Shown here piece after piece: positions 60,373 to 64,000 of a DNA stretch of 64,000 nt (positions within the stretch are counted from its first letter, which is position 1; every line of letters starts with the position of its first letter). The translations under genes were made by a program, and so were the position numbers. Origin of the DNA: Saprospiraceae bacterium. Its GTDB lineage: Bacteria; Bacteroidota; Bacteroidia; Chitinophagales; Saprospiraceae. The stretch spans positions 248,001 through 312,000 of the forward strand of contig JADJLN010000002.1 of NCBI GenBank assembly GCA_016710115.1, given 5' to 3'. The notes under the pieces are model-generated. The model ran no database searches. It was not told where the DNA came from and saw only the letters and a list, made by a program, of their open reading frames with translations.

Positions 60373-60881
60373 CAAAAGTGCTTGTCGCCAAAATGGGCCT
60401 TGTTTCATGGTTGACGTTTCACTTATTATGACTCCGCGTTTGATAGTTGTAAACATCATGACACAGCCGCTCCTGTTTTGCCGTTGTATGCCGAACTGCA
60501 ACTAGTCCTCATCAAATTCTTCGCTTCAGTACAAAGTCCCTCATATCGGCAAACAATGCGGCGATCTTCGATTAAATTTATTAATAAAGTTACACAAAAA
60601 ATGAAACATGAAGCATAGTGGTCATGATGTGATTGAGAGGCCACGGTTTGGCGATATGAACCGGGGCAGAGACTCTTTTTTAAATAGTATGGTTTGAAGA
60701 AGGATATTCTATTGATTACCAACACACTGGTATTGCTTTATAGAACATTTTGGATACCTGTAAATCAGTATGCAAACAAACCGATATGAACATGTTTCTC
60801 AGTAGGGTTCTTTCAGTTTTCGTATATTTTTTCCTTCCCGGAAACGAATATAGACATTGTAGAGAAGAATGCGAGAGGCTC

Positions 60882-61674
60882 TTATTCCAATCCGGTTTTC
60901 ATCCATCGGAGCAGCTGGTGAGAATCCTGAAATGACAGAAAGGGATATTCGACATGACTCAAAAAGAGGCCATGGGGGAGTGCCGGTTGCTTCTGGGGTC
61001 AGGAATGGTCTCTGTTGAGGATGGTTGAACTCGTCCAGCGTCAGTTCACCGCTGCCTACCTTGACAAGAAAATAGATACAGTACCGGACCATGCCCCTCA
61101 GGAATCGGTTGCTGGTGATGGTGAATCGCATGCGTCCCTGATCCGCATTGACAAACAGTGTACATGCACTGATCTGACACAGTGTATTGTCATACAGTTC
61201 CGGTTGTTTGCACAGCGGTTTGCAATCTGTGGTAGCCTGGATAAGTGCGCAGGCCTGTTTCATCAATTCGATATCCAGCGTGACATCTTCATAGAAGTTG
61301 CTGTACCGGATGAGGACCGGGTCTTTTTTCCAGTGGATGAAATAATCGTAGGTACGCGAGATGGCCGAATATCTGGCGTGTTGATTTTCGCTGACCTGTA
61401 CGACATCGAATACGGCAATGTCGTCAGGCAGATTTTTATTCAGCCGGTATTTCAGGTCGAATGCCGGAGCCTCGTCCAGGTTGATATGCAGGATATACCA
61501 GCTGGCATGCACACCGGCATCGGTTCGACCGCAACCATACACGACAATATTTTTTTTAAATATTATTTGGAGCGTGTGTTCGACAATCTCCTGAACAGTA
61601 TTCCGTGTATTGTCCTGTTTCTGCCAACCGCTGTATTGGGTGCCATCAAAGCCGAGGTGAATGAAATAGCGCAT
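60882..61674 (-). CDS. truA: tRNA pseudouridine38-40 synthase, one frame break
   Basis: Modifies uridines 38-40 in the anticodon arm. Visible: MRYFIHLGFDGTQYSGWQKQ at the start, GCGRTDAGVHA with the catalytic Asp, ARYSAISRTYDYFIH and FTITSNRFLRGMVRYCIYFL. The frame breaks in the G run near 60996-60999. In the other frame the normal ending follows (KQPALPHGLFLSHVEYPFLS) to the stop at 60882. Without the correction the frame runs on to 60799 with an unrelated tail. Confidence 0.93.
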
Positions 61675-61727
61675 GGGGTGGCAGAGCGTGTTACAGGTGT
61701 TGCATGACGGAATGTGTCAGGTCGACT

Positions 61728-63305
61728 TTATACTTTAATGAATTTCTTCGTTTTCTTCGTCCTCGAATTCTCAACATGTATAAAGTACGACCCTGGAGGG
61801 TACGAGGAGACATCCAGTGCAAGAATATGTTGTGGGCCAGACAAATTCCCGACATCATGGGTAGCGATCAGGGCACCCAGCGCGTCAAATACTCGAATTC
61901 TTGTTGGGGCGGACAAATTGGACAGGTCCACCTGCAAAATGCTGTTCACAGGATTTGGCCATAATTGGATCTGCAGGTCCTTTTGGGGATAGAATTGATC
62001 TGTTGAAGTTGTTTGGACGCATCCTGGTTTGAACAAAGGAAGTATCTGCACATCCTCATGAAGGACATTCTTGACTTCGTCTGTTTTCAATCCCAACCAA
62101 TCCTTCAAAATAGTACCGTACACATCTCTGAAATCAAATTGCATGGTAACACCCTCCTCGATATCGACTTGCGTGTCAATTTCCGGATGATCGCCCCATA
62201 TCTGGTTGTCAATACAGGATCCAAAGAGAAACTGTGGTGCTGCGGTTCCATGATCGGTGCCAAAGGCTGAATTCGACCGGATCCGTCTGCCAAATTCGGA
62301 ATAGGTCATGCCGATCACCCTGTTGCTGACACTCAATAGATTGAGATCATCCTGAAATGCACAAATGGCATCTGATAATTCACGAAGCAGTTCATCGTGT
62401 CGGCCTGTTGTCGTGGCACCGTCCACGACCTGATTGTCATGTGTATCAAATCCACCCAGCTGAACAACATAGATTTTCGTTTGCAGGCCTCCTGAGATCA
62501 GTCGGGCAACATGTTTCAGTTTTTGGGCAAGGTTTGTTTCGAGGCTGTCCCATTTGGCAGACAGGTTGTTTCCGGCATTTGCAGCTTCACTGATCACGGA
62601 AGCATAGGCATTGGTTTTGGCGACTGTGTCATTGACAAAGGTCAACGCATCACCGAAACAATTGGCAGGGATATTTCCCTCTGCACTGACGAGTGCGGTG
62701 CCTGGATTGAATGGATCCAATAAGGACAGACTGTAATTCGCATTCACCCCCTGACATGTCTCGGAAACAATTTTTCCCATGGTCAAGGCAAATGGATGGG
62801 GGCAATCACCGTTTGGATATCCATTCGGGTATTCGCTGTGATTGAGGTCGTAGAATCGTCCGATCCAACCCGTGCTGTCGAACTCTTCAGCGCTTGATGC
62901 TGAATTCCAGATATCTGTTGATCGGAAATGCGAACGGTTTTGGTTGGGATACCCTACGTTTTGAATAATACCCAGGCATTCAGATTCCCAAACATCTTTC
63001 AATCCCTGCATGGACGGATGAAATCCATATGCATTGTGTACATTCAGGATGGTATTTTCAGGGATCAGGATATTTCCTCGGACGGCTTGCAGATTAGCAT
63101 ATTGATCAGCATGATAGATGGAAGCAAGGCCATCATTCCCACCCTGCAACTGGACCAGGACCAATATCTTGTCATTATCCCCATCAAAAATTGAAGTACT
63201 TGATCGAAGGGTGGCGAATATTGGGAAACCACTCAGCGTGATGGGAATGGAGGCTAACGCAGAGGTTTTAATAAAATCTCTCCTGCTGAATTTTTCATTC
63301 TTCAT
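61728..63305 (-). CDS. DUF1501 protein with Tat-type signal and T9SS sorting domain
   Basis: 525 residues. The N-terminus KFSRRDFIKTSALASIPITL is a twin-arginine-like signal. The DUF1501 domain shows LVQLQGGNDGLASIYHAD, NRSHFRSTDIWNSASS, GGFDTHDNQ and MTYSEFGRRIRSNSAFGTDH, as in the alkaline-phosphatase/sulfatase-like DUF1501 fold. The last 75 residues (LWPNPVNSILQVDLSNLSAP ... KKFIKV) are a type A sorting domain. Almost always paired with DUF1800; function unknown. Confidence 0.92.
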   Translation of the reverse strand: MKNEKFSRRDFIKTSALASIPITLSGFPIFATLRSSTSIFDGDNDKILVLVQLQGGNDGLASIYHADQYANLQAVRGNILIPENTILNVHNAYGFHPSMQGLKDVWESECLGIIQNVGYPNQNRSHFRSTDIWNSASSAEEFDSTGWIGRFYDLNHSEYPNGYPNGDCPHPFALTMGKIVSETCQGVNANYSLSLLDPFNPGTALVSAEGNIPANCFGDALTFVNDTVAKTNAYASVISEAANAGNNLSAKWDSLETNLAQKLKHVARLISGGLQTKIYVVQLGGFDTHDNQVVDGATTTGRHDELLRELSDAICAFQDDLNLLSVSNRVIGMTYSEFGRRIRSNSAFGTDHGTAAPQFLFGSCIDNQIWGDHPEIDTQVDIEEGVTMQFDFRDVYGTILKDWLGLKTDEVKNVLHEDVQILPLFKPGCVQTTSTDQFYPQKDLQIQLWPNPVNSILQVDLSNLSAPTRIRVFDALGALIATHDVGNLSGPQHILALDVSSYPPGSYFIHVENSRTKKTKKFIKV

Positions 63306-63306
63306 G

Positions 63307-64000
63307 TTACATGATTTGAAATTCCGACATACGGACCATGACAGAAAAAAGACTCTTCAATTTATTTTCCACGGATGTAGCGAGAGGCTGATTTGTTGGG
63401 TCTGACAGGTAGCTTGCATACTCTACCGTCCACTCAAAATCAGGAAGCCCCGGGATGAGAATATCTTTCAGGCTTGCTATTTGTGTTTCCGTAATGGCGT
63501 AATTGAACATCATGTCGGCGAGGCTGGTGATCAGGCTGTCCGGATCCGGTGCCTCTGGTATCTGATTGACAATGTCAGGACAGGAATGAGATCGGTGATG
63601 TTGTAATTGACATCGTTGTAGCTGAATGTGCCGCCTTCCACCATCAGTCTGCAGAATTCATGACGTTTTGGGAGCATCAGGTTGTTGATCCAGAGTTTAT
63701 CAAATTGAGGTTCCTGGTAATAGGCTTTCCAACCGGCTACATCAGGGTGGTAAAAGAGGGCTTGCTCCAGGTCCGCACTCATGATATAGATGTGATATGC
63801 GTGGTCGTATTCTTTTTCCACATTGCCTTGAGGAGGTATGACTTCAAGGCCCCTGGTGGCAGACATCATCAGGTCAAGTGGGCTCTTGATCATACAGGCC
63901 GTGGATTGATAGAAATGCTCCGACTTGAACAGCACCTTCAATGCCGGTGCAATTACATAATTATTGTTTCTGATCAGCGATGCCAGTGGTTCAATAATAT
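63307..64000 (-). CDS. DUF1800 protein, partial at the window edge, one frame break
   Basis: Only the C-terminal part is inside the window. Readable: ALKVLFKSEHFYQSTACMIK, SPLDLMMSATRGLEV and LPKRHEFCRLMVEGGTFSYN. After a frame change near 63555 it continues TSLADMMFNYAITETQIASL to the stop at 63307. FxSxHFY....IKSPxxLxxxxxR is the DUF1800 pattern. It directly precedes the DUF1501 gene (1 base apart), so both form one operon. Confidence 0.85.

Larger units (their letters stand above)
60038..60881. other. Gene-poor stretch with palindromic repeats
   Basis: About 840 bases after the truA stop without a convincing gene. It holds two adjacent palindromes (60329-60372) and one doubtful small frame. 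The AT content rises toward 60,600-60,800. Confidence 0.5.

Overview
The window looks like a chromosomal piece of a Bacteroidota bacterium, most likely of the Saprospiraceae/Chitinophagales type. The reasons are: about ten secreted proteins ending in type IX secretion (T9SS) sorting domains, one of them in a gliding-motility (CHU_C) type domain; a cbb3 oxidase whose CcoN and CcoO parts lie head to tail as in the fused CcoNO of this phylum; promoters of the TAnnTTTG type; the SatD/DUF3307 gene pair; and starts with little Shine-Dalgarno signal. I see no rRNA, CRISPR array, prophage or complete insertion sequence.

Layout. 1-6.1 kb (minus): cytochrome cbb3 oxidase operon ccoI-ccoS-ccoNO-ccoQ-ccoP-ccoG, in which the copper ATPase and small assembly protein precede the structural subunits. 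6.1-8.4 kb: POT peptide transporter, GIY-YIG protein, tRNA-Asp and a tRNA-Asp remnant. 8.4-18.8 kb: housekeeping genes (accA, DUF6913-like, dapA, YdjM-type membrane protein, NYN/cold-shock protein, acyl-CoA dehydrogenase, SWIM protein, two thioredoxin-fold proteins, superoxide dismutase). 18.9-24.5 kb: a giant adhesin-like secreted protein. 24.5-27.1 kb: an AT-richer accessory stretch that runs into a fumarase gene lacking its start. 27.1-32.8 kb: fumC, DUF177-rpmF, ridA, trpS, a VOC protein, carbonic anhydrase and a methyltransferase. 32.9-45.8 kb: T9SS cargo (LVIVD propeller, a gingipain-fold protein without catalytic residues, an esterase) mixed with small cytosolic, membrane and lipoprotein genes, the SatD/DUF3307 operon and a MITE-like element. 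46-59.3 kb: katG, YHYH lipoprotein, an M60 metallopeptidase, a GH18 chitinase-like protein and three further T9SS cargo genes. 59.3-64 kb: a VOC remnant, a gene-poor repeat stretch, truA, and a DUF1800/DUF1501 pair running off the end.

Many genes that should be intact (ccoNO, accA, dapA, sodA, katG, truA and others) carry single-base frame breaks, several in short homopolymers. I read these mainly as uncorrected assembly indels. Broken genes are therefore listed as one feature over their whole extent, with the approximate break points.

Functionally the window combines micro-aerobic respiration and oxidative-stress defence (cbb3, SOD, KatG, thioredoxins) with secreted adhesion and polymer degradation (adhesin, M60 peptidase, chitinase, esterase, peptide uptake).
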